Origin: Streptomyces sp. NBC_01296
GTDB taxonomy: Bacteria; Actinomycetota; Actinomycetes; Streptomycetales; Streptomycetaceae
Assembly (NCBI RefSeq): GCF_035984415.1
Contig: NZ_CP130720.1
Location: 8,432,001-8,496,000 of the forward strand
Length of the DNA stretch: 64,000 nucleotides
Reading direction: 5' to 3'
The stretch's first letter is position 1, and every line of letters starts with the position of its first letter. The notes under the pieces were generated by a model. That model did not search any database. It was given only the letters and a program-made list of their open reading frames with translations, and was not told where the DNA came from. Below, one piece after another: positions 8,681 to 16,756 of this stretch. The translations under genes were made by a program, and so were the position numbers.

Positions 8681-9157
8681 ATGCAGACCCACGACGAGAA
8701 CCAGGAGACCTCATCCGCCCTGACCACGGAGGACCTCGCACGCTCGGACCCGGCAGGCGACGACGAACGGACGGCGGCGGTCTACCCGGGCGAGGCGACC
8801 GGAGATGCCACGCTCGGCGAGTCCTCCACGGATCGGGACGACACGGCCGCTCCGGACCTGCCGGCAGAGTCGGATGCCGAAAGCGACGAGCAGTCGCTGC
8901 TCGCCCCGGAGGAGGCGGAACGCTACCGCACGGCGTGGAGTGAGATCCAGGCCCAATTCGTCGACGACCCGCGGCAGGCGGTGACATCGGCGGACACCCT
9001 GGTGGCCGAGGTCATGCAGAGCCTCGCCGGCACCTTCGCCACGCACAAGAAGGAACTGGAGGGGCAGTGGCGCGGGGGCGGCGACGTGGCGACGGAGGAT
9101 CTGCGGCTCGCGCTCCAGCACTACCGCTCGTTCTTCAACCGCCTGCTGAAGACCTGA
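8681..9157 (+). CDS. Soluble paralogue of the preceding helical-domain protein
   Basis: A 158-residue acidic protein. The first 75 residues are disordered and rich in Asp, Glu, Thr and Ser. The rest (ERYRTAWSEIQAQFVDDPRQ...LVAEVMQSLAGTF...LRLALQHYRSFFNRLL) aligns with the C-terminal domain of the upstream protein: Y-x-x-x-W-x-x-x-Q-x-x-F-V-D-x-P, then L-V-x-x-x-M, then a closing HYR-x-x-F-x-x-L. The GAGGAG ribosome site lies inside the end of the first gene. One anchored and one soluble copy suggests that the two products bind each other. A hairpin follows at 9193. Confidence 0.75.
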   Translation: MQTHDENQETSSALTTEDLARSDPAGDDERTAAVYPGEATGDATLGESSTDRDDTAAPDLPAESDAESDEQSLLAPEEAERYRTAWSEIQAQFVDDPRQAVTSADTLVAEVMQSLAGTFATHKKELEGQWRGGGDVATEDLRLALQHYRSFFNRLLKT

Positions 9158-9192
9158 GCGCAGCGCAAGCGTACGCAAGCCCCGCAGTTCGA

Positions 9193-9215
9193 CCCGCCGG
9201 TGTCGCACCGGCGGG
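9193..9215 (+). terminator. Hairpin after the paralogue pair
   Basis: A perfect 10-bp stem (CCCGCCGGTG and its complement) with a three-base loop, 35 bp after the stop of the second paralogue. The 560 bp from here to 9778 hold no frame with sustained bias. One short lysine- and glycine-rich piece near 9500-9560 may be debris. Confidence 0.7.
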
Positions 9216-9778
9216 TGCGGCGCGGTTGTCGACACGTGGATCCTGACGCTGCCTCTCGGGAGGCTGGGGAAAGGCTCCGTGCGGCAGGAAGGCGGCCCCG
9301 GCGGCTACCCGGTTCGCAGACGGGCAGCCGTCGCCGGGACGCGTAAGGTCCGGTGCCGTCACCCATACTGCCGTCGGCCTCCGACCGCGTGCCCCACCCC
9401 GCTCTGAGCCGGTCCACGTCTCTCCGAGACACATGCGAACAGCCTGCTTCGGGCGCCGGAAGGCGGGCAGCCGCACAGGTGCCGAAGCTCCGGCCTCGAA
9501 AAGGAGCTCGCCAAGGCGGGAAAGGCCAAGGGGAAGACGGGACAGGGCATCGGCAGCGGCTCCATGAGGGCGTCGTCCAGGCGCCCACCAGGGCGGCGGG
9601 TAGGCATCCGGATGCTCTCCCCGCAATACGGCCGTGCCGTCGGGGCCTCAGCCCGGACCGCCGGGGCCCGTTTGGCCCGCTTGCAGTTCCCCACTTGGTT
9701 GCGCGCGCATCGAAGGCCGCAGTTGTTCGTCTGTGCGGAGCTCGGGGTTGAGGAACACCGGTGCGGGCGGGGAGGGGT

Positions 9779-10630
9779 TCAGCGGCGGTGGGTGGCTGTC
9801 GCGATGTGGACGAACGAGGGGATGAGAGGGTTCGTGTCGCCCTCGTTCCACGCCACCACCACGCGGCTGGGCGCCATGTCGGTCAGCGGTACTGCTGTCA
9901 GCCCCTCGGGCATGTCGTGTCCGAGGGGGGTGATGCCGACCGTGCCGTTCCAGAGCACGGCCTGCCGACACTCCTGGACGGCCCTCACCGTAGGTCCCTC
10001 GCGCGTCTCGCCGCCGGTCCAGTACGCCCCCCACAGCGGGTCGGTGCCGTCCGGGAAGTGGAACCAGCGCCGGTCGGCCAGGTCGGCCAGTTCCAGGCGC
10101 GTGCGGGAGGCGAGCGGGTCGTCGGTGCGCAGCACCGCGCCGACCGGGTCGGTGCGTAGGTGGCGTACGGTCAGGCCGGTTTCGTCGAAGGGGGCGCGGG
10201 TGAGGGCGATGTCGACCTGTGCGGTGCGCAGTCCGCAGGTGGGGTCGGTGAGGTCGGTCTCGCGGATGTGGACCTCGATGTCCGGGTGTCGTTTGCGGTA
10301 GGCGTTGGCCAGGTGGAGGGCATTGAGGTCGGTGCCGTCGCCGAGGAGGCCCACGGTGATGGCGGTGGAGCCGGATTCGGCGGCGATGCGTGCGCGGATC
10401 CGGTCGGTGTGGTCGAGCAGGGTGCGGGCTTCGTCGAGCAGTACGGTTCCGGCGGGGGTGAGGGTGACGCCCTGGGCCGAGCGGTGGAGCAGGGTGGCGC
10501 CGAGGTCGGTCTCCAGCTGCTTGATCGCCCGGCTGAGTGGGGGCTGGCTCATGTGCAGTCGGGCGGCGGCCCGGCCGAAGTGGAGTTCTTCGGCGACCGC
10601 GACGAAATAGCGCAATGTCCGCAGCTCCAT
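9779..10630 (-). CDS. LysR family transcriptional regulator
   Basis: A 283-residue LysR protein. Residues 1-60 are the winged helix-turn-helix (MELRTLRYFVAVAEELHFGR, then LHMSQPPLSRAIKQLETDLG). The remainder is the two-lobed effector-binding domain beginning near ITVGLLGDGTD. The gene is divergent from the metallo-beta-lactamase-fold gene with 81 bp between the starts, the classical layout for a LysR regulator and its target. The ATG at 10630 matches the family N-terminus; the open frame running further upstream is antisense to the hydrolase gene. The effector cannot be inferred. Confidence 0.92.
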   Translation of the reverse strand: MELRTLRYFVAVAEELHFGRAAARLHMSQPPLSRAIKQLETDLGATLLHRSAQGVTLTPAGTVLLDEARTLLDHTDRIRARIAAESGSTAITVGLLGDGTDLNALHLANAYRKRHPDIEVHIRETDLTDPTCGLRTAQVDIALTRAPFDETGLTVRHLRTDPVGAVLRTDDPLASRTRLELADLADRRWFHFPDGTDPLWGAYWTGGETREGPTVRAVQECRQAVLWNGTVGITPLGHDMPEGLTAVPLTDMAPSRVVVAWNEGDTNPLIPSFVHIATATHRR

Positions 10631-10711
10631 GCTGCAACGATACCCGCACGGTATCGGGCGCGAGCGAATCGGTCTTGGACGGCCGGGGTACAGGGGCGGT
10701 GGAATCGAAGC
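10631..10711. promoter_or_regulatory. Shared LysR/hydrolase divergent promoter region
   Basis: An 81-bp gap between divergent starts. It contains the partial dyad ATACCCGCACGGTAT (10641-10655), with arms ATACC and GGTAT, fitting a LysR T-N11-A box. No -35/-10 pair is convincing enough to mark. Confidence 0.5.
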
Positions 10712-11632
10712 ATGAACGACACACTGCTTCCCGACCCCGCCGTCCATGTGGCCGGCGCCCAGGAGATCGCCCCCGACCTGCTGGTGGTCCCGGACCGCGG
10801 GATCCCGCTGGTCCCCAACATCGGCATCGTCGGCGGCACCGAGGCCGTCCTCGTCGTCGACACCGGCATGGGCACCGCCAACGCCGAGCAGGTCCTCGCC
10901 CTGGCGTCCGAGGTCGCCAAGGGGCGCCGCCTGTACCTGACCACCACGCACTACCACCCCGAGCACGCCTTCGGCGCGCACGTCTTCGACGGCCACGCCA
11001 CCTACCTCGCCAACCGTGCCCAGGCCGAGGACCTGGCGGTGAAGGGAGCGGGCTACCTGGAGATGTTCCGCGGCTTCGGTGCGCCGGTCGCCGACCGCCT
11101 CGACACCAGCGTCCGCGTCGCCGCCCCCGATGTGGTCTACGACGGCGGATACGACCTGGACCTCGGCGGCCGCACCGTACGGCTGCGGCCGACCGGCCGG
11201 GGCCACACCAAGGGCGACCAGGTGATCGAGGTACCCGATGCCGGCGTGCTGTTCACCGGCGACCTGGCCGAGAGCGGGCAGTTCGCAATCTTCCCCTGGT
11301 TCCCGCCGCACGACACCGACGTCTCCGGCACCGGCTGGCTGACGGTGATGGAAAGCCTGTCGGCCGACGGGCACCGCACGGTGGTCCCCGGCCACGGCGC
11401 CGTCGGCGGCCCGCAGATCCTCGCCGACATCCGCGACTACCTGCGCGAGCTGCGCGACGAGACCTGGCGTCGCCGCGACTCCGCGATGGGCGAGAGCGAG
11501 ATCGTGGCCGAGGTCCGGGCCCTGATGATCGAACGGCACCCGGAGTGGGCCGGACAGGAGTGGATCGACAAGGGCGTTGGATGCCTGTGCACCGAACACC
11601 CCACCGTCGCGGACCAGGGCCCGACAGGCTGA
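10712..11632 (+). CDS. Metallo-beta-lactamase-fold hydrolase
   Basis: A 306-residue MBL-fold protein. The first metal motif is H80-Y-H82-P-E84-H85, a variant of HxHxDH with Glu in place of Asp. Later come GRGHTKGD (third His ligand), LFTGDLAE (bridging Asp) and VVPGHGAVGG (last His). The C-terminus is helical and ends with about 70 residues outside the core. The fold covers thiol-ester hydrolases, lactonases and quinoprotein-relay-like proteins; the substrate is unknown. The ATG at 10712 is the first Met before the fold; ribosome site is weak. It is divergent from a LysR gene, which probably controls it. Confidence 0.87.
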   Translation: MNDTLLPDPAVHVAGAQEIAPDLLVVPDRGIPLVPNIGIVGGTEAVLVVDTGMGTANAEQVLALASEVAKGRRLYLTTTHYHPEHAFGAHVFDGHATYLANRAQAEDLAVKGAGYLEMFRGFGAPVADRLDTSVRVAAPDVVYDGGYDLDLGGRTVRLRPTGRGHTKGDQVIEVPDAGVLFTGDLAESGQFAIFPWFPPHDTDVSGTGWLTVMESLSADGHRTVVPGHGAVGGPQILADIRDYLRELRDETWRRRDSAMGESEIVAEVRALMIERHPEWAGQEWIDKGVGCLCTEHPTVADQGPTG

Positions 11633-11819
11633 GGCACGGCCTGGGTGCGGCCGCAGGCGACGCCCTGGGCGAGGTTCTCCGCCCACGGTCGGAGGGGAGG
11701 CCGGGCGGGGTTGCAGACACGAGCGCGGCGGTCAGATGGAGAGGTACGCGCATGCGCGCGTGACCTGAGCATGACCGCAAGCTCGCGTCCGAGATGCCGT
11801 CCGGTTCGCGCAAGCCGTA

Positions 11820-12725
11820 TCAGATCGAGGCCGTGGCGTTCCGCTCCCCGGCGGACCGGGCCGCGAACGCCACCCGCCGGTGTGCCCGCCACAGCATCAG
11901 CCGGGCCGCGAACGGGTGGAAGGGGCGTACCAGTGCGAAGTAGAGCCTGCCGCGCGTGTTGTGGACCCGTACGGCGGAGGACAGGGTGACCGCGTCCTCG
12001 TCGAACAGGAGGGAGGTGCGGTAGTCCAGGTGGGAGGCGTCTTCGCCGAGCATCAGCTCGTGCTCGGCCGTGCCCTGGACTGCGGCGGGCAGGACGTGCC
12101 GCCAGGCGCCGGGATTGCGGTCCATGCCGGGCTTCAGCGGCATGCGCCAGGCGTCAGTGAAGTCGGGCCGCTCGACGGCGTCGTGGAGCAGGCGGGCGTC
12201 GTCGGGGACGGGGACGGCGGTCGGCCGCGCCCAGAAGATGCGGTTGAGCAGCAGTGCGCGGGGCGTCCGGCGGGCCGGCGGGTGGGGCAGGCGGCCGAGG
12301 GCGGCCCGCTCCGCGTTGTCGAAGGTCTCCTCGACCATCGTGTCGTGCACGGGCTGGATCGCCAGCTTCCACAGGGCGAACGCCCCGGCGCCCATGGTCA
12401 GTTCGAGGACGTGGACGACGCGGCAGCTGTCCGGGCCCAGGGGTTCGACGTCGAACCGGTGGTGGCCCTCGCCGATGCCGGGATCGGTGGTGTCGAACCG
12501 TACGGACCGCCCCGGCTCGTAGGCGGCGACCCGGTAACGGACCCGGCCGTGGCCGCCGTCGGCGCCGACGGCGAGCGGACGGTCGAGGACCATCGCGGGC
12601 CAGACCGGGGTGGGGAAGAGGGGGTCGTCCGGCGTGGCGAGCCGGTCGACAAGGGCGCCGACGGTCTCGGCCGGGGCCTGGACGATTCTCTGGTGGATGT
12701 TGCGAACCGTGCGCGTGCGACGCAT
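11820..12725 (-). CDS. SRPBCC-like plus DUF2867 fusion protein
   Basis: A 301-residue protein. Residues about 5-125 look like a helix-grip SRPBCC domain (NIHQRIVQAPAETVGALVDR, RVRYRVAAYEPGRSVRFD, CRVVHVLELTMG). Residues about 170-290 match DUF2867 (WRMPLKPGM, HLDYRTSLLFDEDAVTLSS, VRVHNTRGRLYFALVRPFHP). Such folds bind hydrophobic ligands, but no catalytic role is assigned. The ATG at 12725 faces the TetR gene at 12781 across 55 bp carrying two palindromes, so it is the likely repressed target. Confidence 0.75.
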   Translation of the reverse strand: MRRTRTVRNIHQRIVQAPAETVGALVDRLATPDDPLFPTPVWPAMVLDRPLAVGADGGHGRVRYRVAAYEPGRSVRFDTTDPGIGEGHHRFDVEPLGPDSCRVVHVLELTMGAGAFALWKLAIQPVHDTMVEETFDNAERAALGRLPHPPARRTPRALLLNRIFWARPTAVPVPDDARLLHDAVERPDFTDAWRMPLKPGMDRNPGAWRHVLPAAVQGTAEHELMLGEDASHLDYRTSLLFDEDAVTLSSAVRVHNTRGRLYFALVRPFHPFAARLMLWRAHRRVAFAARSAGERNATASI

Positions 12726-12736
12726 AACCGCACCTC

Positions 12737-12752
12737 CATACGGGAGCGTATG
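12737..12752. promoter_or_regulatory. Palindrome, possible TetR operator 1
   Basis: CATACG-GGAG-CGTATG, a perfect 6-bp inverted repeat just upstream of the SRPBCC-DUF2867 start. It shares the TACGG core with the neighbouring palindrome. Confidence 0.6.
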
Positions 12753-12758
12753 TTTCAA

Positions 12759-12776
12759 CCGTACGGTACCGTACGG
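12759..12776. promoter_or_regulatory. 18-bp perfect palindrome, likely TetR operator 2
   Basis: CCGTACGGTACCGTACGG is a perfect 18-bp palindrome five bases before the TetR ATG, in a 55-bp divergent gap. Position and symmetry strongly suggest autoregulation by the TetR protein. Confidence 0.75.
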
Positions 12777-12780
12777 AGCC

Positions 12781-13365
12781 ATGCACGAGACCCCGCCCCC
12801 CACGGAACGGCGCACCCGCAAACGCCTCACCGCCGACGACTGGGCGGACGCCGCCCTCGCCGCGCTCGCCGAACGCGGCCTCGCCGCGGTCGCGGTGGAA
12901 CCCCTCGCGACCCGCCTGGGAACGACCAAGGGCAGCTTCTACTGGCACTTCTCCAACCGTGACGCGCTCGTCGAGGCAGCCCTCGCCCGCTGGGAGGAGT
13001 TGTCCACCGAGCGGATCATCAGCGCCATGGAGGCCGCCGAACCCGACCCTGCGGCCCGCCTCGGCGCCCTCCTGCGCGCCGCGACCGCCTCCGCCGCCGA
13101 GGGCCCCCTGGAGGTGCGGCTGCTCGCCGCGAGCGACCACCCCATGGTCACGGCGGCGCTCGCCCGCGTCACCGAGCGCCGGGTCGGCTATCTCGCCCAC
13201 CTCTTCGAACTGCTCGGCTTCCCGCCCCCCGAGGCCCGCCGCCGCGGCATCCTCGCCTACACCAGCTACGTGGGCCACGCCCAGCTGGCACACGCCGTCC
13301 CCGGCTCGGTGCCGACCGACCCCGCCTACCTGGCCACGGTGACGGCCGCGCTGGTCACGCGCTGA
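12781..13365 (+). CDS. TetR/AcrR family regulator
   Basis: A 194-residue repressor. The N-terminal HTH lies at about residues 14-60 (TADDWADAALAALAERGLAAV, then LATRLGTTKGSFYWHFSNRDAL). The helical ligand domain follows and contains LLAASDHPMVTAALARVTERRV. The gene is divergent from the SRPBCC-DUF2867 gene. The gap carries two related palindromes, so it most likely represses that gene and itself. The ligand is unknown. Confidence 0.93.
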   Translation: MHETPPPTERRTRKRLTADDWADAALAALAERGLAAVAVEPLATRLGTTKGSFYWHFSNRDALVEAALARWEELSTERIISAMEAAEPDPAARLGALLRAATASAAEGPLEVRLLAASDHPMVTAALARVTERRVGYLAHLFELLGFPPPEARRRGILAYTSYVGHAQLAHAVPGSVPTDPAYLATVTAALVTR

Positions 13366-13439
13366 CCCGGGCCGCCCGCCGCGACCGTACTGCAGCGCCG
13401 CACCCGTCACCGGAGCGCCCACGTCCTCCCACCCTGGCC

Positions 13440-13745
13440 CGTGTTTCGGCGGACGGCCGCCCTTGGAGCCGTAGACCCGCGGCGGCTTCGGTGGCCGCAC
13501 AACGCGGTCGCCCCGGATCCGCCTGACCAGCTCGACGGGCAGGTCTCAGCACCCAAGCCAGGCGCGTGACGGCGTATCCGGCATCGGTCACGACGACGAT
13601 GTCGGGCTCACCCGGCCGCTACTGGCCCGCCGCGATGAGCCGTTCGACGACGTCGCGGAGCCATGCAGCGGCCACCGCCGCCGCCGCTGGCGGCGTCGTC
13701 GGCCGGGCCGTGTCCGATGTGCGAAACGCCAACGGCGAAACCGGT
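13440..13745 (-). pseudogene. Transposase remnant (DDE type, NF041680-like)
   Basis: Fragments in changing frames read HIGHGPADDA, LRDVVERLIAAGQ, PDIVVVTDAGYAVTRLAWVL, DLPVELVRRIRGDRVVRPPK and PRVYGSKGGRPPKHG. This is the central part of a streptomycete transposase around its DDE aspartate (VTDAGY). Both ends are missing and at least two frameshifts are present. No terminal inverted repeats are visible. The DNA between 13745 and 13900 has no recognisable gene. Confidence 0.65.
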
Positions 13746-13970
13746 ACGTGCGCGAGCCGCCGACCGGTGCGTCGGGGACGAGCGAAACGGTGTTGCCCGC
13801 GGCATCGACGTAGGCGACCGCGGGCCACGCGCCGCCGGGGCCGCGACGCCACCACAGCTACCCACGCATCGTCAAACGCGCCCGCCACAACTCCTACCGA
13901 GTGAAGAGGACGACGGACTTCGGCACCCGCCACACCGGGTCACCCATCCTCAAATGCGCCTCACTCGGCG

Positions 13971-14116
13971 CCCCTCTGCACGATGGGGCGATCCGGAACA
14001 GGAACTCAGGAAAGTGTCTGGAAATCTTGTCCTGGCAAACCGGCAACGGAGCTCTTGCCGGACAGTGGGAGTGTCATTCTGGAGCCAACCAGAAGTGGGC
14101 CACACCCGCAGTGTGA
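13971..14116 (+). pseudogene. Ricin B-type lectin (CBM13) domain fragment
   Basis: The frame reads IRNRNSGKCLEILSWQTGNG, followed by a Q-W-E-C-H segment and ANQKWATPAV before a stop. The pattern SGKCLE...NGA...GQW-C-H-x-x-x-NQ-W is one repeat of the beta-trefoil lectin fold used in secreted glycosidases. Only one of the expected three repeats is present and no secretion signal precedes it, so it is the tail of a lost exported enzyme. Confidence 0.65.
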
Positions 14117-14235
14117 AAAGGCCGAGCCCACGCTCAAACACCGCATCGCCCGTGAGCCGCTCCACAGCAACCCGCACGGCATCGAACAACCGCCCCTCCA
14201 CACCGTATTGCGCCAAGCCGCAGGCTCGCCCAGAA

Positions 14236-14525
14236 CGCTCCAGCCGTCCGCGCGCCTGGCCCAGGACCGGCGGGAGGGCCGCTTCTTCGACCTGATCGAC
14301 ACCGTCCGCGAAGTCCATGTCCCGCCGGCCTGGCCGGACATGGACGCGTTCGTCGCCGAGATGCCCGGCTGGTTCCGCCTGGACCGTTCCGCAGGCCAGA
14401 AGCGGGCCCTGTACTCGGCCGCGGAGAAGGACGCCCTCCGACAGCAGGTGACCGGCTGGCTCGACACCGCCCCGCTCCTGGCCGGCGCACCCATCCCGAA
14501 CCTGTGGGCCGCACCGGGCCGCTGG
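14236..14525 (+). pseudogene. Fragment of an unidentified coding gene
   Basis: About 95 codons with strong G/C third-position bias read GRFFDLIDTVREVHVPPAWP, then DAFVAEMPGWFRLD, ALYSAAEKDALRQQVTGWLD and ending near PIPNLWA. There is no start or natural stop, and the flanks lose codon bias at once. I do not recognise the family. It is adjacent to an oppositely directed fragment. Confidence 0.45.
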
Positions 14526-14526
14526 C

Positions 14527-14830
14527 CTACCGGCGGGGCTGCTGCTCGGCTACTTGGACCGGAACGCCGCGGGCGTACTGCGACCACATCATCGGCTTCT
14601 CCGGGGTCTCTACCTGCAGACTTGACTCACGCCGGGCGTACTCGGCGACGGCGGCGAACAGCTCGGTCTGTTGCTGCGGTGACAGGCGGCCCCACCACGC
14701 CCGCGCCTTCTCCAGCGCCTGGCGCACTCTCATCCCGCTCGGCCTGCTCGCGGGCCAGACGCGCCTCACCCTCCCCCTCTCCTGCTCCCGGCGCGCATCC
14801 TCCTCCGCCCACCGCCGCCGTGCCTCCTCG
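14527..14830 (-). pseudogene. Fragment of an unidentified helical protein
   Basis: The minus strand reads a charged coiled segment (RRRWAEEDARREQERGEGEA, in two frames). It then reads QALEKARAWWGRLSPQQQTE and ELFAAVAEYARRE in one frame to a stop at 14527. Codon bias is good but the frame changes near 14735. The start is lost against the TetR gene. The family is unknown; tails like this occur in plasmid replication and transfer proteins, but that is only a guess. Confidence 0.4.
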
Positions 14831-14839
14831 GGCCCGCCG

Positions 14840-15463
14840 TCACGGGATTCGCGTGGCCAGGCCGTCGCAGAGGAGGCGGACGCTGAGCAGGAACTTCTCG
14901 TCCTCCCCGTAGGCCGAGGCCGCGGCCACCGTCAGGGGGAAGCGGGCCACGAGCGCGGCGCCCTCCTCCGGGCCAACGGCCGCCGCCGGTGACTCGCTCT
15001 GCTCCTGGAGTACGAACCCCGTGACGTGGCTGAGCAGCGCGTCCGCGCCGACCGCCGCCGGCCCGTCCGGGACGCCTGCCGCGCGCAGGGTCTCCAGCAG
15101 CCGTTCCATCACCGACAGCGCCCCCGTACTGAGCACCTTCGGGCTGTCGGCGAACATCACCGCGCCACCGGCGTGCCGGCGGATGCAGGTGCGCAGGGTG
15201 AGGGCCTGGGCCTCCACCCGCTCCTGCCAGCCCGCGCCGGGCTCCAGCGTGTCCAGTGCGGCGGTGCCCGCGTCGTAGGCCTGCCGGGCCACCCGGTCCG
15301 CCATCAGCTGGACCAGGACGGCCTTGCTGGGCACGTGGTAGTAGAGGCTGCCCGCCTTCGCGTCGAGCCGCAGCGCCACCCGCCGCATGGACAGGCCCTG
15401 GTATCCGGACTCGGCGAACTCCGCCATGCCCGCGTCGATGATGCGTTCCCTCGTCAGCTTCAC
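14840..15463 (-). CDS. TetR/AcrR family regulator with TetR_C-type ligand domain
   Basis: A 207-residue regulator. The HTH is at about residues 5-50 (RERIIDAGMAEFAESGYQGL, then RVALRLDAKAGSLYYHVPSK). The C-terminal domain has LVQLMADRVARQAYDAG and LLSHVTGFVLQEQSESP, which fits the tetracycline-repressor-like C-terminal family. It is divergent from the rhomboid-like gene at 15558, with 94 bp between. TTTCTAACAGTGTTTGAAA in that gap is a partial dyad that could be its operator. Confidence 0.92.
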   Translation of the reverse strand: MKLTRERIIDAGMAEFAESGYQGLSMRRVALRLDAKAGSLYYHVPSKAVLVQLMADRVARQAYDAGTAALDTLEPGAGWQERVEAQALTLRTCIRRHAGGAVMFADSPKVLSTGALSVMERLLETLRAAGVPDGPAAVGADALLSHVTGFVLQEQSESPAAAVGPEEGAALVARFPLTVAAASAYGEDEKFLLSVRLLCDGLATRIP

Positions 15464-15482
15464 GAGGAACAGCCTACGCCCA

Positions 15483-15501
15483 TTTTCTAACAGTGTTTGA
15501 A
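15483..15501. promoter_or_regulatory. Imperfect palindrome, possible TetR operator
   Basis: TTTCTAACAGTGTTTGAAA is an A/T-rich imperfect dyad in a GC-rich setting, 20 bp upstream of the TetR start. This class of TetR often binds such A/T-rich dyads. Confidence 0.5.
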
Positions 15502-15557
15502 AGTCGGCCTCGGTCGCGCTACTGTCGTCCTACGACGACCGAAGGGGGGTGGCGGCG

Positions 15558-16280
15558 ATGGGCGCACTGGTGTTCAACGTGACCACGGCGGCACTGATGG
15601 TGATGATGTTCAACGGGGGCCTGGACCTGCTCGGCCGGGACACGCTGCGCGGCCGCCGCGTCCCCTGGGCGGCGGTGGGCCTGACCGTCCTCGCCCTCGC
15701 CGGGGTCGCCACGCAGCTGCTCTGGTCCGGCGCCATGGACGCCCTCGACGACGACCCCGCCAAAACGGGGTGGTGGCGGGTCGTCACCGCCGTCTTCATG
15801 CAGAACGGCGGCCTCCTCGGCGGCGCCTGGAACATCGCCACCCTCGCCGCCGTCGCCGCGCTCGCCGACTGGTACTGGGGCGGGCCCCGCACCCTCGTCC
15901 TGTTCCTCGCGGGCATCCTGCTGCCCGAGCACATCGACATGCTGATCGGCCTCGGCGGCCACCACAGCACCGACCCCCGTAACTTCGCCGGCAGCTCGGG
16001 CGCCACCTACTTCCTCGGCGCCACCCTCGCCGCCGCCCTCCTGCAGCGCGCCCTGCGCGCACACCGCGCCGGGATCCCCGGGAGCCACGCCAAGGAGCTG
16101 CTGCTCGCCGCCGGGGTCCCCGTGCTCGGCCTCGTGCTCTGGTTCGCCCAGGCCAACGGCCACGGCCTGGTCTCCTGCTACGGCTTCGTCCTCGGCGCCC
16201 TCGCCCTGTGCCTGCCGGGCCGCCCCGCGGACGGCCCGGCCGCCGTCCCCGCTCAGCCCTCGGCCAGCGTCTCCAGCTGA
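15558..16280 (+). CDS. Rhomboid-like integral membrane protein
   Basis: A 240-residue protein with six hydrophobic segments. Segment 4 carries FAGSSGATYFLGA, matching the rhomboid catalytic Gly-x-Ser-Gly. The last segment carries NGHGLVSCYGFVLGALAL, where the His would complete the Ser-His dyad. WNIATLAAVAALADWYWG matches the Asn-containing second segment of rhomboids. Intramembrane serine protease activity is therefore plausible but not shown. The ATG at 15558 is preferred to one nine bases earlier because GGGGTGGCGGCG lies before it. It is divergent from a TetR gene. Confidence 0.6.
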   Translation: MGALVFNVTTAALMVMMFNGGLDLLGRDTLRGRRVPWAAVGLTVLALAGVATQLLWSGAMDALDDDPAKTGWWRVVTAVFMQNGGLLGGAWNIATLAAVAALADWYWGGPRTLVLFLAGILLPEHIDMLIGLGGHHSTDPRNFAGSSGATYFLGATLAAALLQRALRAHRAGIPGSHAKELLLAAGVPVLGLVLWFAQANGHGLVSCYGFVLGALALCLPGRPADGPAAVPAQPSASVSS

Positions 16281-16369
16281 GCCTCGAACCAGGCCGCCGG
16301 CGGCAGCGCCGTAGCTGCGAAGGCAGTCCGGGTCGACTGGTGGGCGGTGCACACCACCCCGGACGGCCG

Positions 16370-16496
16370 CCGCTCGCCGCCCTCGCCCCTCTCGTCCCGG
16401 GACAGGACCGGGTGCTGCTGGCCGAGGTGGGGCGGATCGCCCGGTCGTCCCGGGCCGCGGTGGTGAACTGGCGCCGCCGGCACGCGACTTCCCCCC
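16370..16496 (+). pseudogene. 5' piece of a gene interrupted by IS110: HTH segment
   Basis: The plus strand reads LLAEVGRIARSSRAAVVNWR and then RRH. This is a helix-turn-helix of the kind placed in actinobacterial DNA-binding or methylase-like proteins, where V/VSNWRRRH is followed by DFPxPxGGTD. Here the match stops at a C-run near 16490 with a one-base frame loss. The expected continuation (PAGGTDVLPEFDRPAVVAWL) reappears at 17523, across the IS110 element. Confidence 0.55.
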
Positions 16497-16499
16497 CGT

Positions 16500-16756
16500 T
16501 GTGTTTTTCGCGGTCCTGCAATGGGGCTGCTGGCCTCCGGGCCCGGTATGACTGTGTCCCCTCTGTCGAACGGATGACCTGGGGGGGTGTCGCCAGGTCC
16601 GTGGGGTGCCGTCGGAGTCGCTGATGAGAGACCCGGCCACCGCCCGGCCTGGCGCAATGCCGGACAGAAAAGCGGGCGGCAGGTCTGCATAACGTGGATG
16701 CGCGAGCACGGTGCCATTGCCGAGGCCGGCAGGAGCAACCACCTGGGAGGGGTGCG
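16500..16756 (+). ncRNA. Possible IS110 bridge RNA in the left non-coding end
   Basis: IS110-type recombinases use a structured RNA made from the non-coding DNA beside their gene; in IS621-like elements it lies upstream of the recombinase. The 257 bp before this transposase have no frame with codon bias. They can fold, for example CGCCAGG at 16591-16597 with CCTGGCG at 16648-16654 enclosing GTGG/CCAC. This is position and structure only; no transcript or target loop was identified. Confidence 0.35.

Noticed and set aside
9779..11686. A 635-codon minus-strand frame starting upstream of LysR
   Set aside because: The first 350 codons are the shadow of the metallo-beta-lactamase-fold gene; the LysR start is ATG 10630.
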